Assembly: GCA_031362985.1 (NCBI GenBank) | Contig: JANLTO010000087.1 | Location: forward strand, 4,878 to 68,877 | DNA from: SHZL01 sp031362985 | GTDB lineage: Bacteria; Pseudomonadota; Gammaproteobacteria; Xanthomonadales; SZUA-36 | Length of the DNA stretch: 64,000 nucleotides | Reading direction: 5' to 3' | Part shown: positions 41,854-50,857 of the stretch, piece by piece | Layout of the letters: the number at the start of each line of letters is the position of its first letter | How positions within the stretch are numbered: the stretch's first letter is position 1 | Program-made: the position numbers and the translations under genes | The notes under the pieces: generated by a model | Seen by the model: only the letters and a program-made list of their open reading frames with translations | Database searches by the model: none | What the model was told of the DNA's origin: nothing

Positions 41854-43605
41854 ATGACCGCGACCACTAGTATTTCCCGCAGCCTGGTTGCACTGGTGCT
41901 TTGCCTGTTCACCGCAGGCGCCAGGGCGGGCGATGCTGCGACCAATCCCGGCACCTCATCCGCAATTGCCTATAGCTACCATACCAGCCGCGTTGAAAGC
42001 ACGGCCAGCGGGATACCCATTCTCAGAGGCGCGGACTACGTGTACACCAGTACGCCGGAAAAAATCGATGTGGATTTGGCGACCCAGCCAGAGGCTGCGC
42101 AGTGGCAAGCTGGTGACCCGAGCTGGGAAATTCCCATGCAGCGCGGCACTCCTGCTATTGTGAATCCGCAACCGGTGAACAAAGTTAAGAGCAGGCTTGA
42201 TCCCGTGTTGCAGGATTCGATTGGCGCGCAAAGCCGCGCAGTGAGCTCTTTTGCCATCCCGGCTTACAGTTTTGACACGGTTCGATCCAGCCTCAGCCCC
42301 AACGATCCCAACGGCGAAGTTGGCAAAAATTGGTTCGTGGCTGCGGTCAATGGCGCATCCGGCACACAATACATGTTTCATGACAAGACCGACCCGGACA
42401 TTACCAGTGGCCCGTACACACTCAGCACCCTCGGATCCGGCACCTGCTCCGGCCTGGGCGACCCGGTGGTGCTCTACGACGAATTGGCTGAACGCTGGAT
42501 TTTCACCGAGTTTTCCTCCAGTGGAAACCGTATGTGTGTGTATGTTTCGCAAACTGATGATCCGATCAGCGGCGGTTTTTACGTTTATAGCTTCCAGGCC
42601 CCGATCTTCCCCGACTATCCAAAATATGCCGTGTGGGCAGATGCATACTACATCGGTACCAACGAAAACAAGTCCGCGGTGTATGCTGTGGATCGCGCAG
42701 CCATGCTCTCTGGCCAGCCGGCAAGCTTGCAACGCTTTGAACCGATAGACCCAGACCCGAAAGCCTTCAGTTTTGCCATGATTCCGCCGGTTGATCTCGA
42801 CGGGCCCACCGCACCGCCCGAAGGATCCCCGGGTATTTTTATCCGCCATTACGATGACGAGGCACACTCGCCCAATAGCAACGTGCCAACCGAGGACTAT
42901 CTCGAATTGTTCGAGTTTGATGTGGATTTCGCCACCCCGGCTAATTCGACACTCACCGGGCCCATTCGTATAGCGGTCAGCGAGTTCAGCTCAGAACTGT
43001 GCGGTTACGTTTCATTCAGTTGCTTTCCGCAGAAGGGCAATACCAGCAAGCTGGACCCCTTGCGTGAAGTGGTCATGAATCTGCCGAAGTACCGCAACTT
43101 TGGCGATCATGAATCCATCGTGGGAAATTTCACCACCGACGTGGATGGCACGGACCGCGGCGGCATCCGCTGGTTCGAACTGCGTCGCTCGGGTGGAAGC
43201 TGGACCCTGTACCAGGAGGGCACCTGGTCACCGGATAGCAATAACCGCTTCATGGGCGCCAGCGCCATGGACCAAAGCGGCAACATTGCGCTCGGCTACA
43301 GCATCACCAGCAGCAGTCTGCATCCCGGAGTGCGCTATACCGGCCGATTGGAGTCCAGCCCCTTGGGCAGCATGAGTGAAGCTGAAGTGACCCTGGTCGA
43401 TGGCACCGGCCCGGTGAACAGCGTTCGCTGGGGCGACTATGGATCCCTCAGCGTCGACCCGCAAGACGGATGCACCTTCTGGCTGGTGGAAAACTATGCC
43501 GTAGCGGGCTCAAGCGTGCGGCAGAATCGTGTTGGTTCGTTCCAATTCGACAGTTGCGGCCAGACTCCCGACATCCAGTTCAGGGATGGTTTCGAGTCGC
43601 CATGA
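41854..43605 (+). CDS. Exported protein with GFES C-terminal tag
   Basis: 583 residues from ATG 41854 with a signal peptide (SISRSLVALVLCLFTAGARA). The mature part is a beta-rich propeller-like region (NWFVAAVNGASGTQYMFHDK, VLYDELAERWIFTEFSSSGNRMCVYVS, FPDYPKYAVWADAYYIGTNENK, then GGIRWFELRRSGGSWTLYQEGTWSPDSNNRFMG). It ends IQFRDGFESP. The FG-GAP protein at 57504 ends in the same kind of tag (IFTNGFES). No catalytic motif seen; likely extracellular. Confidence 0.75.
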   Translation: MTATTSISRSLVALVLCLFTAGARAGDAATNPGTSSAIAYSYHTSRVESTASGIPILRGADYVYTSTPEKIDVDLATQPEAAQWQAGDPSWEIPMQRGTPAIVNPQPVNKVKSRLDPVLQDSIGAQSRAVSSFAIPAYSFDTVRSSLSPNDPNGEVGKNWFVAAVNGASGTQYMFHDKTDPDITSGPYTLSTLGSGTCSGLGDPVVLYDELAERWIFTEFSSSGNRMCVYVSQTDDPISGGFYVYSFQAPIFPDYPKYAVWADAYYIGTNENKSAVYAVDRAAMLSGQPASLQRFEPIDPDPKAFSFAMIPPVDLDGPTAPPEGSPGIFIRHYDDEAHSPNSNVPTEDYLELFEFDVDFATPANSTLTGPIRIAVSEFSSELCGYVSFSCFPQKGNTSKLDPLREVVMNLPKYRNFGDHESIVGNFTTDVDGTDRGGIRWFELRRSGGSWTLYQEGTWSPDSNNRFMGASAMDQSGNIALGYSITSSSLHPGVRYTGRLESSPLGSMSEAEVTLVDGTGPVNSVRWGDYGSLSVDPQDGCTFWLVENYAVAGSSVRQNRVGSFQFDSCGQTPDIQFRDGFESP

Positions 43606-43657
43606 AGCCCACCTTCCGCTGAGCGCCTTTGCACGGGATTGAGTATGGCCGCACTGT

Positions 43658-44944
43658 TCAGCTGCCCATTCGGTCCTTGATGGCGTGGTAGAGCATGCCG
43701 GCGACCAGCCCGGGCCAGCGCAACAAGGTTCCGCCAGGAAATTGCGGATTGGGAATGCGCGCCATGACATCAAAGCGCTCGGCCGTACCAGCGACAGCTT
43801 CGGCAATCAATTTTCCAGCCAGAGTTGCAATTTGTACGCCGTGGCCTGAATACCCCAGCGCGTAAAATACATCGGGGTCAAGGCGCCCAAAGCATGGCAT
43901 GCGATTCATGGTCACGGCCAGCGTGCCGCCCCAACCGTAATCGATGCGGGCCGCAGCCAGTTGCGGGTAAAGTTCCAGCATGTATCTGCGCACGAATGAC
44001 TTGATGTCAGCAGGAAAGCGTCGCGTGTAATTTTCCCCGCCCCCAAACACCATGCGCCCGTCCCCGCTCAGCCGCCAGTAGTTAACCACGAACTTCGCAT
44101 CGAACATGCACAGGTCTGCTGGATTGAGCTGTCGTTGTTGCCCGGCATCCAGCGGTTCGGTCGCAAGGATAAAATTGTTGATGGGCATGATCATGCCCGC
44201 GACGCGCGGTTCCAGGCGCTCCAGGTAACCGTTGCAGGCCAGCACCACGTACCGCGCCGTCACGCTGCCCTGCGCGGTACGCACACAGGTTGGGGAGGCC
44301 GCGTCATAAGTGGTAACGCGGCTGTTTTCATGCAGTTCTACGCCGAGGTCACGGGCCCCAGCAGCCAGTCCCAGGGCGTAATTGAGTGGATGCAAATGGG
44401 CCGACTGGTGCTCCACCAGGCCGCCCTTGAATGCCTGGCAACCCGACAGGTGCGCCAGTTCTTCCCCTGCGACAAAGCGGCAGTCAAGTCCGTACGATTC
44501 ACGCATATGGTCTGCATGCTGGCGATACCAGTCTGCATCGCTCTGCTTGGCGGCGGCCTGCAGATTGCCGCGCTTGAGGTCGCACTGGATACCAAAGCGT
44601 TCGATCAGGGCGCGCACGGTATCTACTGCTTCGACGCCAAGGTCCCACAGCAGGCGGGCTTCTGCTTTACCAAACCTTTTTTCCAGCTCTTCCTGCGACT
44701 GCCGCTGGCCCAGGGTGCATTGCCCGCCGTTGCGGCCGGAAGCTCCCCAGGCTATGCGTTCCGCTTCGAGCAGCACGACCCGATAACCCCGCTCGGCAAG
44801 ATGGATGGCAGAGGATAATCCCGTGTAACCTCCGCCAATGACACACACATCGGCCGTGTGGGCACCCGCGAGGGCCGAAAAATCCAGCTGTCGGTTGGCG
44901 CTTGCAGCGTAATATGAGTCTACGTGACGTGCAACGGCGATCAT
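43658..44944 (-). CDS. FAD-binding oxidoreductase (DAO family, PuuB-like)
   Basis: 428 residues. VCVIGGGYTGLSSAIHLAERGYRVVLLEAERIAWGASGRNGGQ is the FAD fold with the characteristic GASGRNGG. YWRLSGDGRMVFGGGENYTRRF and GYSGHGVQIATLAGKLIAEAV are C-terminal. Family members oxidise amino-group carbons of glycine, sarcosine or gamma-glutamylputrescine, making H2O2. Divergent from an amidohydrolase gene. Confidence 0.85.
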   Translation of the reverse strand: MIAVARHVDSYYAASANRQLDFSALAGAHTADVCVIGGGYTGLSSAIHLAERGYRVVLLEAERIAWGASGRNGGQCTLGQRQSQEELEKRFGKAEARLLWDLGVEAVDTVRALIERFGIQCDLKRGNLQAAAKQSDADWYRQHADHMRESYGLDCRFVAGEELAHLSGCQAFKGGLVEHQSAHLHPLNYALGLAAGARDLGVELHENSRVTTYDAASPTCVRTAQGSVTARYVVLACNGYLERLEPRVAGMIMPINNFILATEPLDAGQQRQLNPADLCMFDAKFVVNYWRLSGDGRMVFGGGENYTRRFPADIKSFVRRYMLELYPQLAAARIDYGWGGTLAVTMNRMPCFGRLDPDVFYALGYSGHGVQIATLAGKLIAEAVAGTAERFDVMARIPNPQFPGGTLLRWPGLVAGMLYHAIKDRMGS

Positions 44945-45036
44945 GGGCAGGTTTCCTTGCAGGTGACTCCCAGCATGGCGTGGCGGCAGGGCAAAATCAA
45001 CGACAAGGCGGCAGTATCATTTATCATGGCGGTATT

Positions 45037-46260
45037 ATGAAAATCAAAGCATCCATTTTACCTGTCCTGGCCACCTGCCTGGGTTGTTTGCTGCCTTGGC
45101 TCGCCCATGCAGAAAATATTGCCCTGGTGCATTGCAATGTGTTCAACGGTTATGAAGACCGCATTTACACCGACATCACGGTGCGCGTGCGTGAACGTCT
45201 GATCGAAAGCGTTGATGCAGCTGATGTCGATGTTCCGGACGGCTATACCATTATCGATTGCGCCGGGAACTACCTGATGCCAGGCATGATGGATGTGCAC
45301 ACGCACCTGGAAAACCTGGAACAGGCGCAGCGCGCCCTCTACACTGGTGTGACCACCATCCGCAGCGCCAGCGTGCCTGCTTACCAGGATATAGGCTTGC
45401 GCGAACTGGTTCGATCCGGCGGATTGCCCGGTCCGGATGTGGTTGCGGCTGGCGTGTACATTACCCCGAATCTGGAAGACACCATCCTTGCTGACCCCCG
45501 GCTGGCCGCCCTGGTCCATGGAGTAAACACCGACGATGAACTGCGCTTGCTGGTGAATGTGAACATTGACCGGGGTGTGGATGTGATCAAGACCCGCGGC
45601 ACCGAGCGAGCAGGCCGACCGGACACCGATCCCCGCGAGCAGGTTTACAACCGACACCAACTTGAAGTGATCGTCAGCGAGGCGGCAAAACGCGGCATTC
45701 CGGTCATGGTGCATGCGCACGGTGATGAAGGCGCTCTGGCCGCGGTGCAGGCAGGCGCCCGCAGCATTGAGCACGGCACCTACCTGTCGGACAACACCCT
45801 CAAGCTCATGCTGGAGAAAGGCACCTGGTTCGTGCCCACCTACATCACCATGCTGGAAATGAATGAACAGAAATACGACCCCGTCCTGCGCATGCGCGGC
45901 TCGCACATGGTGCCCAGGCTGGAACAGGCCATTCGCACGGCCCATCGCCTGGGCGTGCGTTTTGCAACCGGCGCAGACAGCTACTACGACAACGTATCCA
46001 TCAATAGCATTTCGCTGGAGGTCATGTACCTTTCCCGTTTTGGTTTGAGCCCCTTTGAGGCCCTGCAGGCAGCCACGACCAGCTCGGCAGAATTGCTGGG
46101 GCTGGACAAGAAAACCGGCCGCATCCAGGCCGGCCTGGAGGCCGACATGATCCTCGTGCCGGGCAATCCCCTGGAAGACCTTAGGGCTTTGCAGGATGTA
46201 CTGATGGTCATGAGCAATGGGCAGCTTGCGCTGCAACGCCTGCCATTTGCCAAACCATGA
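45037..46260 (+). CDS. Amidohydrolase family protein, exported
   Basis: 407 residues from ATG 45037 with a signal peptide (MKIKASILPVLATCLGCLLPWLAHA). MPGMMDVHTHLENLEQ carries HxH, VMVHAHGDEGALAAVQAGARSIEHGTYL the later histidines and RFATGADSYYD the Asp. Same branch as 33143 (imidazolonepropionase-like). Substrate unknown. Followed 42 bp later by DUF924. Confidence 0.87.
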   Translation: MKIKASILPVLATCLGCLLPWLAHAENIALVHCNVFNGYEDRIYTDITVRVRERLIESVDAADVDVPDGYTIIDCAGNYLMPGMMDVHTHLENLEQAQRALYTGVTTIRSASVPAYQDIGLRELVRSGGLPGPDVVAAGVYITPNLEDTILADPRLAALVHGVNTDDELRLLVNVNIDRGVDVIKTRGTERAGRPDTDPREQVYNRHQLEVIVSEAAKRGIPVMVHAHGDEGALAAVQAGARSIEHGTYLSDNTLKLMLEKGTWFVPTYITMLEMNEQKYDPVLRMRGSHMVPRLEQAIRTAHRLGVRFATGADSYYDNVSINSISLEVMYLSRFGLSPFEALQAATTSSAELLGLDKKTGRIQAGLEADMILVPGNPLEDLRALQDVLMVMSNGQLALQRLPFAKP

Positions 46261-46301
46261 TGGGCAAGAGAATAGGACCAGCAAACGCGCAGTGACACAG
46301 T

Positions 46302-46844
46302 GTGAACAGCGACGAAATCATTGATTTCTGGTTCAGCGAACCGGTGCGCCGCAAGTGGTGGACCAGGGACGAGGCGTTCGATACAGAAATTCGCCGGCAC
46401 TTTGCCACCGTGCACGAGCTGGCAAAGCGGGAAGAGCTGGCCGGCTGGCGCGCCACTCCCAAGGGTCGCCTTGCAGAAATCATCGTACTGGACCAGTTTT
46501 CGCGCAACCTGTTTCGTAATTCCAGCGAAGCCTTTGCACAGGATGAGCTGGCCCGCCGCTTGACCCGGGAGGCGGTTGACTGCGGCGCGGACCTCGCGCT
46601 CACGCCCACACAGCGTTCTTTCCTGTACATGCCGCTGATGCATAGCGAAGCAGCAGCCGACCACGAGGAATCCATGCGCTTGTTCGCCAGCCATTCGGAC
46701 CTTGCCTTCAACCTGGATTTCGCCCGTAAGCACAAGGAGGTTATCGATCGGTTTGGGCGTTACCCGCACCGTAATGCGGTGCTCGGACGGGAATCCACCC
46801 CGCAAGAGCAGCTGTTCCTGCAACAACCCGGTTCTTCGTTCTGA
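46302..46844 (+). CDS. DUF924 family protein
   Basis: 180 residues starting at a GTG. The helical family opens IIDFWFSEPVRRKWWTRDEAFD, then GRLAEIIVLDQFSRNLFR and FLYMPLMHSEAAADHEESMRLF, and ends with HRNAVLGRESTPQEQLFL. It is TPR-like and of unknown function, often seen alone in proteobacteria. Confidence 0.88.
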   Translation: MNSDEIIDFWFSEPVRRKWWTRDEAFDTEIRRHFATVHELAKREELAGWRATPKGRLAEIIVLDQFSRNLFRNSSEAFAQDELARRLTREAVDCGADLALTPTQRSFLYMPLMHSEAAADHEESMRLFASHSDLAFNLDFARKHKEVIDRFGRYPHRNAVLGRESTPQEQLFLQQPGSSF

Positions 46845-46849
46845 TCCTG

Positions 46850-47608
46850 TCAGGGAGCCGGGCTGACTTTTCCCTGCCGGCTGGCAGTGAAATCATCAAT
46901 GAGCTGCAGCATGCGCTGCCGCCCAAAACTTCCGTAGTGGCCGCAATGGAAAGTGTCTGCGGGAATTTCTTTCAGGCGGGCCAATGTCTCCAGGTACAAC
47001 TCCGGCTGTGAGGTCGACAGATTATCCAGCAATTCCCCGTCATACAGCGTATCCCCGGTAAACAGGGTTGCGGTTTGCTTTTCATAAAGGCAGATAGATC
47101 CCGGTGAGTGGCCAGGCATGTGGAACACGCGCAGCAGGCGATTGCCAAGGTCAAGCTCATCACCTTCATCAATCAACTGGCTCGGTGGCGCTGGAACAAT
47201 AGCGTACTGCTCGAAACCGAAACCGGCGTACGGTAAGGCGCTCATGACTTCGGCCTCGCTCACCGTAGCGCGGAATTCCGACCAGACCGTGTTGGCTCCA
47301 CCCGGCGCCGCCAGCACCATGGCCTCTGCCGGGTGGCATAAGCGGTGTTCGAATTCGTGGTGGCAGCCGATGTGATCAAAATGGGTGTGTGATGTAACCG
47401 CCAGCACGGTACGTTCAGACAAGTCACTGATTGCCTGGCGCAGTGAAACCACGCCCAGGCCCGAATCGATCAGCACATCACGATCACGTCCGCGCAGATG
47501 CCAGATATTGCAGCGTACGTCCGGGCTGACATGGGTCTCACGGATGAGCGTGATGTCGCCACTGATGGCCAGTGTTTCATACCATTGATCAGCGATTTGA
47601 AGTTGCAT
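46850..47608 (-). CDS. MBL-fold metallohydrolase
   Basis: 252 residues. HTHFDHIGCHHEF is the two-metal HxHxDH motif; HMPGHSPGSICLYEKQ and LFTGDTLYDGELLD supply the later ligands. The family hydrolyses thioesters, lactones or phosphoesters; this one has the glyoxalase II-like GHSPG motif. Convergent with the DUF924 gene. Confidence 0.88.
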   Translation of the reverse strand: MQLQIADQWYETLAISGDITLIRETHVSPDVRCNIWHLRGRDRDVLIDSGLGVVSLRQAISDLSERTVLAVTSHTHFDHIGCHHEFEHRLCHPAEAMVLAAPGGANTVWSEFRATVSEAEVMSALPYAGFGFEQYAIVPAPPSQLIDEGDELDLGNRLLRVFHMPGHSPGSICLYEKQTATLFTGDTLYDGELLDNLSTSQPELYLETLARLKEIPADTFHCGHYGSFGRQRMLQLIDDFTASRQGKVSPAP

Positions 47609-47737
47609 GTGTAGCCGGGCCTGTCTGCGAGTGGGCGTGCCGGGTGTGTTTGAGTGAGTGGGCTAATGTAGCAGACAAATGCAGCAGAATGGTCGGGGCG
47701 GGTATCAACTGGCGCAGGGATCCAGTTTCTTGCAGAC

Positions 47738-47785
47738 AAAAAAAAAGGGGCCTGTGCCCCGTCGAATACGGTGTGCAAAGGCCCC
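47738..47785 (-). terminator. Rho-independent terminator, minus strand
   Basis: GGGGCC (47747-47752) pairs with GGCCCC (47780-47785), with a nested GGGGC-CTGT-GCCCC, and nine A on the plus strand (47738-47746) give nine U in a minus-strand transcript. It fits the small basic gene at 47832-47990. The rest of 47609-47831 holds nothing else I recognise. Confidence 0.8.
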
Positions 47786-47831
47786 TGCTAAAACATTGGT
47801 AAAAGATCCACGTTGCTCCTTTTCATCTGCG

Positions 47832-47990
47832 TCAGTACAGCAAAGCCGACCAACTATCCACATTGCGCCTTGCCATTCGATCCAACCTGCGCTGGCGGCG
47901 CATGCGCCGTTCCTGTAAGCGGATCACTTCAAGCCGGTTGCTTCTGGTGGTGGCAACTCTCTGGCTTTCATGTAAGGTTTCGTTTAACAT
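47832..47990 (-). CDS. Small arginine-rich protein divergent from LysR
   Basis: 52 residues starting MLNETLHESQ at ATG 47990 with an AAGGAGAAAG ribosome site. The middle is a basic helix, RLEVIRLQERRMRRQRRLDR. A longer reading frame begins earlier but lacks a ribosome site. It has its own terminator (47738-47785) and an AT-rich intergenic region of 115 bp before the LysR gene. I recognise no family; the basic helix could bind RNA or DNA. Confidence 0.72.
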   Translation of the reverse strand: MLNETLHESQRVATTRSNRLEVIRLQERRMRRQRRLDRMARRNVDSWSALLY

Positions 47991-48105
47991 TACTTTCTCC
48001 TTCAGTTTAGTTCGTAAGTTGTTGTTGCAAGAACATTTATACGCTTTTTTAACCAAATATTCTAACGGGAATATCTCAATGTTCATTAAGATTTACTTAA
48101 CTTAA

Positions 48106-48996
48106 ATGTCGCAGACTCCACTCAATGCCCTGCGTACATTTGCTGCTGTTGCGGAACGCCTGAGTTTCACCAAGGGTGCAGCAGCGCTGCATGTGAGTCC
48201 TGCCGCCGTCAGCTCCCAAATCCGCGTGCTGGAAGAACGCCTCAACCGGCCTTTGTTCCATCGCCATGGGCGGCAAGTGACGCTCACTGAGGCCGGCAAA
48301 AAGCTGTTACCCGGCGTGCAGCGTGGCCTTGCCGAGATTCGCCAGGCGTTTCATGCCATGGAGCAGGATCTGTCCGAAGGGGTATTGAATGTCAGCATGG
48401 TGCCCACCTTCCTGCAGAAATGGATGATGCCCCGCCTGGCGGATTTCTACCGCAACCAACCGGATATCGACCTGCGCATTAACGCCGACAGCAGCCTGGT
48501 GCGGTTTGATGAGACGGACTTTCATGCCGCCATTCGCTTTGGACCCGGTACCTGGCCCGGGTTAAAGGCGGTAAAAATTCTGGATGATTGGATTCTGCCG
48601 GTGTGCAGCCCGCAGTTACTGCGAAAAATCGGCCCGATTAATACTGCCAAGGAACTCCAGCAGCATAATCTGCTGTTTGTGGAAAGCGAAGTCTGGGAAT
48701 CCTGGTTCGAGGCCCTGGGTGAAACCAGCGAAAACCGCCGCTGGCCCCTGCTGAATGACTCCCTGAGCATTCTCATGGCGGCTGAGCAAGGCCAGGGCAT
48801 TGCCCTGTCCCGCTGGTCACTGGTCGCGCGTGACCTGGTGGCTGGACGCCTGGTACGCCCGTTTGCCAAGGTGGTAAAGACTGACTGGTCCTACTTCTTT
48901 GTTTCACCCCCGCACTACTTCGACATTCCCAAGGTAGTGCGTTTTCGTGAGTGGATGGAAGAAAGCTGCCAGATGTTTGAGAAGCCCGATGTTTGA
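48106..48996 (+). CDS. LysR-type transcriptional regulator (GcvA-like)
   Basis: 296 residues. N-terminal winged HTH (LNALRTFAAVAERLSFTKGAAALHVSPAAVSSQIRVLEERL), then LFHRHGRQVTLTEAG, and a periplasmic-binding-like co-inducer domain; EGVLNVSMVPTFLQKWMMPRL is the GcvA-type hinge. Divergent LTTR genes usually control the neighbour across the intergenic region, here the small basic protein. Its stop lies within a 16-bp tandem repeat (48975-49038). Confidence 0.9.
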   Translation: MSQTPLNALRTFAAVAERLSFTKGAAALHVSPAAVSSQIRVLEERLNRPLFHRHGRQVTLTEAGKKLLPGVQRGLAEIRQAFHAMEQDLSEGVLNVSMVPTFLQKWMMPRLADFYRNQPDIDLRINADSSLVRFDETDFHAAIRFGPGTWPGLKAVKILDDWILPVCSPQLLRKIGPINTAKELQQHNLLFVESEVWESWFEALGETSENRRWPLLNDSLSILMAAEQGQGIALSRWSLVARDLVAGRLVRPFAKVVKTDWSYFFVSPPHYFDIPKVVRFREWMEESCQMFEKPDV

Positions 48997-49038
48997 GAAA
49001 CCCGATGCTTGAGAAATCCGAAGTTTGAGAAGCCCGAA
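48975..49038. repeat. 16-bp tandem repeat over the LysR stop codon
   Basis: Four units, starting GTTTGAGAAGCCCGAT at 48975, then at 48991, 49007 and 49023 with one to three changes. The GTT-TGA of the second unit is the LysR stop, so each unit carries a TGA in the plus frame series. Unit length is not a multiple of three, so changes in copy number would alter the C-terminus. Confidence 0.85.
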
Positions 49039-49087
49039 GTCGTCTGATCGCTATACAATAGCTGCAAATCCCCACCGGGCAACCACC

Positions 49088-50830
49088 ATGACCGATAAAG
49101 CCACCACCAGCTTCATGCGCTCCTTGTGCATGGGGCAGATCGAACAGGATGCCCTGTTTCCTTTCCCCGCTTTGCCTGCAGCGCAACGCGATACCCTGCA
49201 CGAAATCACCGCTGCGCTGGAAGACTTGCTGGGCCCGCGCGCCAATGAGTTCCGCCAATGGGATGTGGCCGGCGAGATGCCCGCTGAGTTCATTGAAGCG
49301 CTCAGGTCGTTTGGACTGTTCGGCCTCATCATTCCCGAATCGTATGGCGGCATGGGCCTGGGTAACATGGCGTATTCCCGCACTCTCCAGGAAGTCGGTC
49401 GCTACGATGCCTCGGTGGCCGTGACCATTGGCGCGCACAGTTCCATTGGCATGCGGGGATTGCTGTTGTTCGGCACGGAAGAACAAAAACAGCGTTACAT
49501 GCCCAGGCTGGCGACCGGTGAACTGATCGCGGCCTTCTGCCTGACCGAGCCCGGGGCCGGCTCAGACGCTGCAGCGGTCAAAACCACCGCCGTGCAAGAC
49601 GGTGATCACTGGGTACTCAATGGCAACAAGCTGTGGATTACCAATGGCGGCATAGCCGGTTTTTTTACCGTGTTCGCGCGCACCGGTGCCGCTGATGCCC
49701 ACGGCAAAATGACCGCGTTCATCGTCACCTCTGACATGCCGGGGGTAAGCACCAGCCCGCACGAAGACAAGATGGGCTTGCGCGCCAGTTCGACCACCAG
49801 CGTGCTGTTCGATAATGTGAAAGTACCCGCAGGCAACATGCTGGGCGAGCCAGGCAAAGGCTTCAAGGTCGCCATGCAGATTCTGAACAGCGGGCGTACC
49901 GGTCTCGGCGGCGGTTCCGTAGGCGGTATGAAGCAACTGATCGAACTGGCCACCCGCCAGGCCAATGAACGCAAGACCTTCGGCCAGCCCATCGCCAGTT
50001 ACGGGGCCATCAAGGAAAAAATCGGGCGCATGGTGGTGGATTGCTACACCTCAGAGGCGGTGGTGACCATGGTGGGCGGCCTGATCGACGGCGGCTACCA
50101 GGACTATGCAGTGGAGGCCGCCATCTCCAAGGTCTATGCCACCGAATGCCTGGCGCGCACAGCGGATGAGGCCTTGCAGATTGCCGGGGGTAACGGGTTC
50201 ATGCGGGACTACCCGTACGAACGCATTGTGCGTGACTGCCGCATCAACCGCATTTACGAGGGCACCAACGAGATCCTGCGCCTGTTCATCGCCCTGACCG
50301 CCATGAACGATGTGGGCAGCCAGCTGAAGGAGTTGGCCGCTTCGATGAAAGGCGTTCTGAACGATCCGATCAAGGGCTTCGGCGTGCTCAGCGACTATGC
50401 GCGCAAGCACGCCCAGTTGGCCACCGGCCGCGGGGAAAGCGGCAAGCTGCAGAATCTGCACAAAGCCATTCGTGCAGCGGCGGACGGCTTTGAAATCGAG
50501 GTACGCTACCTGGCGCAGGCGACCGACCGTATCCTGCGCAAACACGGCAAGAATATCATCGGCAAACAATTTGCCACCAAGCGTTTAGCGGACATCATGA
50601 TCGACCTGTTCGTGCTGGCCTGCACACTCAGCCGCGTCCAGGCTGCAATCGATGCCCATGGAGTGGAGAAGGCATCCCGCGAAATTGATATTCTTCACGT
50701 ATTCACGCGCGAGGCACGGGTGCGTATGAAACAGAACTTCCGACGCATTGATAATAACGACGATGAGCTGATCAAGGCCCTGGCAGTGGACGCGTTCGAG
50801 TCCGAGCGTTTTCGCTGGGATACGATTTAG
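49088..50830 (+). CDS. Acyl-CoA dehydrogenase, 580-residue type
   Basis: 580 residues from ATG 49088. N-terminal FGLFGLIIPESYGGMGLGNMAYSRTLQEV, AFCLTEPGAGSDAAA and WITNGGIAGFFTVFA; HRRTFG-like stretch ANERKTFGQPIASYGAIKEKI; RIYEGTNEILRLFIALTAM with the catalytic Glu region; and a C-terminal domain of about 170 residues (KGVLNDPIKGFGVLSDYARK...) that acyl-CoA dehydrogenases of the about-400-residue type lack. This long type includes ACADVL/ACAD9-like enzymes. Substrate is likely a medium or long acyl chain. Confidence 0.9.
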   Translation: MTDKATTSFMRSLCMGQIEQDALFPFPALPAAQRDTLHEITAALEDLLGPRANEFRQWDVAGEMPAEFIEALRSFGLFGLIIPESYGGMGLGNMAYSRTLQEVGRYDASVAVTIGAHSSIGMRGLLLFGTEEQKQRYMPRLATGELIAAFCLTEPGAGSDAAAVKTTAVQDGDHWVLNGNKLWITNGGIAGFFTVFARTGAADAHGKMTAFIVTSDMPGVSTSPHEDKMGLRASSTTSVLFDNVKVPAGNMLGEPGKGFKVAMQILNSGRTGLGGGSVGGMKQLIELATRQANERKTFGQPIASYGAIKEKIGRMVVDCYTSEAVVTMVGGLIDGGYQDYAVEAAISKVYATECLARTADEALQIAGGNGFMRDYPYERIVRDCRINRIYEGTNEILRLFIALTAMNDVGSQLKELAASMKGVLNDPIKGFGVLSDYARKHAQLATGRGESGKLQNLHKAIRAAADGFEIEVRYLAQATDRILRKHGKNIIGKQFATKRLADIMIDLFVLACTLSRVQAAIDAHGVEKASREIDILHVFTREARVRMKQNFRRIDNNDDELIKALAVDAFESERFRWDTI

Positions 50831-50857
50831 CCAACGGGTCTAGCCAATAATGGGAGC

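Noticed and set aside
45058..46284. A 408-codon minus-strand frame opposite the amidohydrolase
   Set aside because: The sense gene has the complete metal-ligand set; the antisense protein has no recognisable domain.
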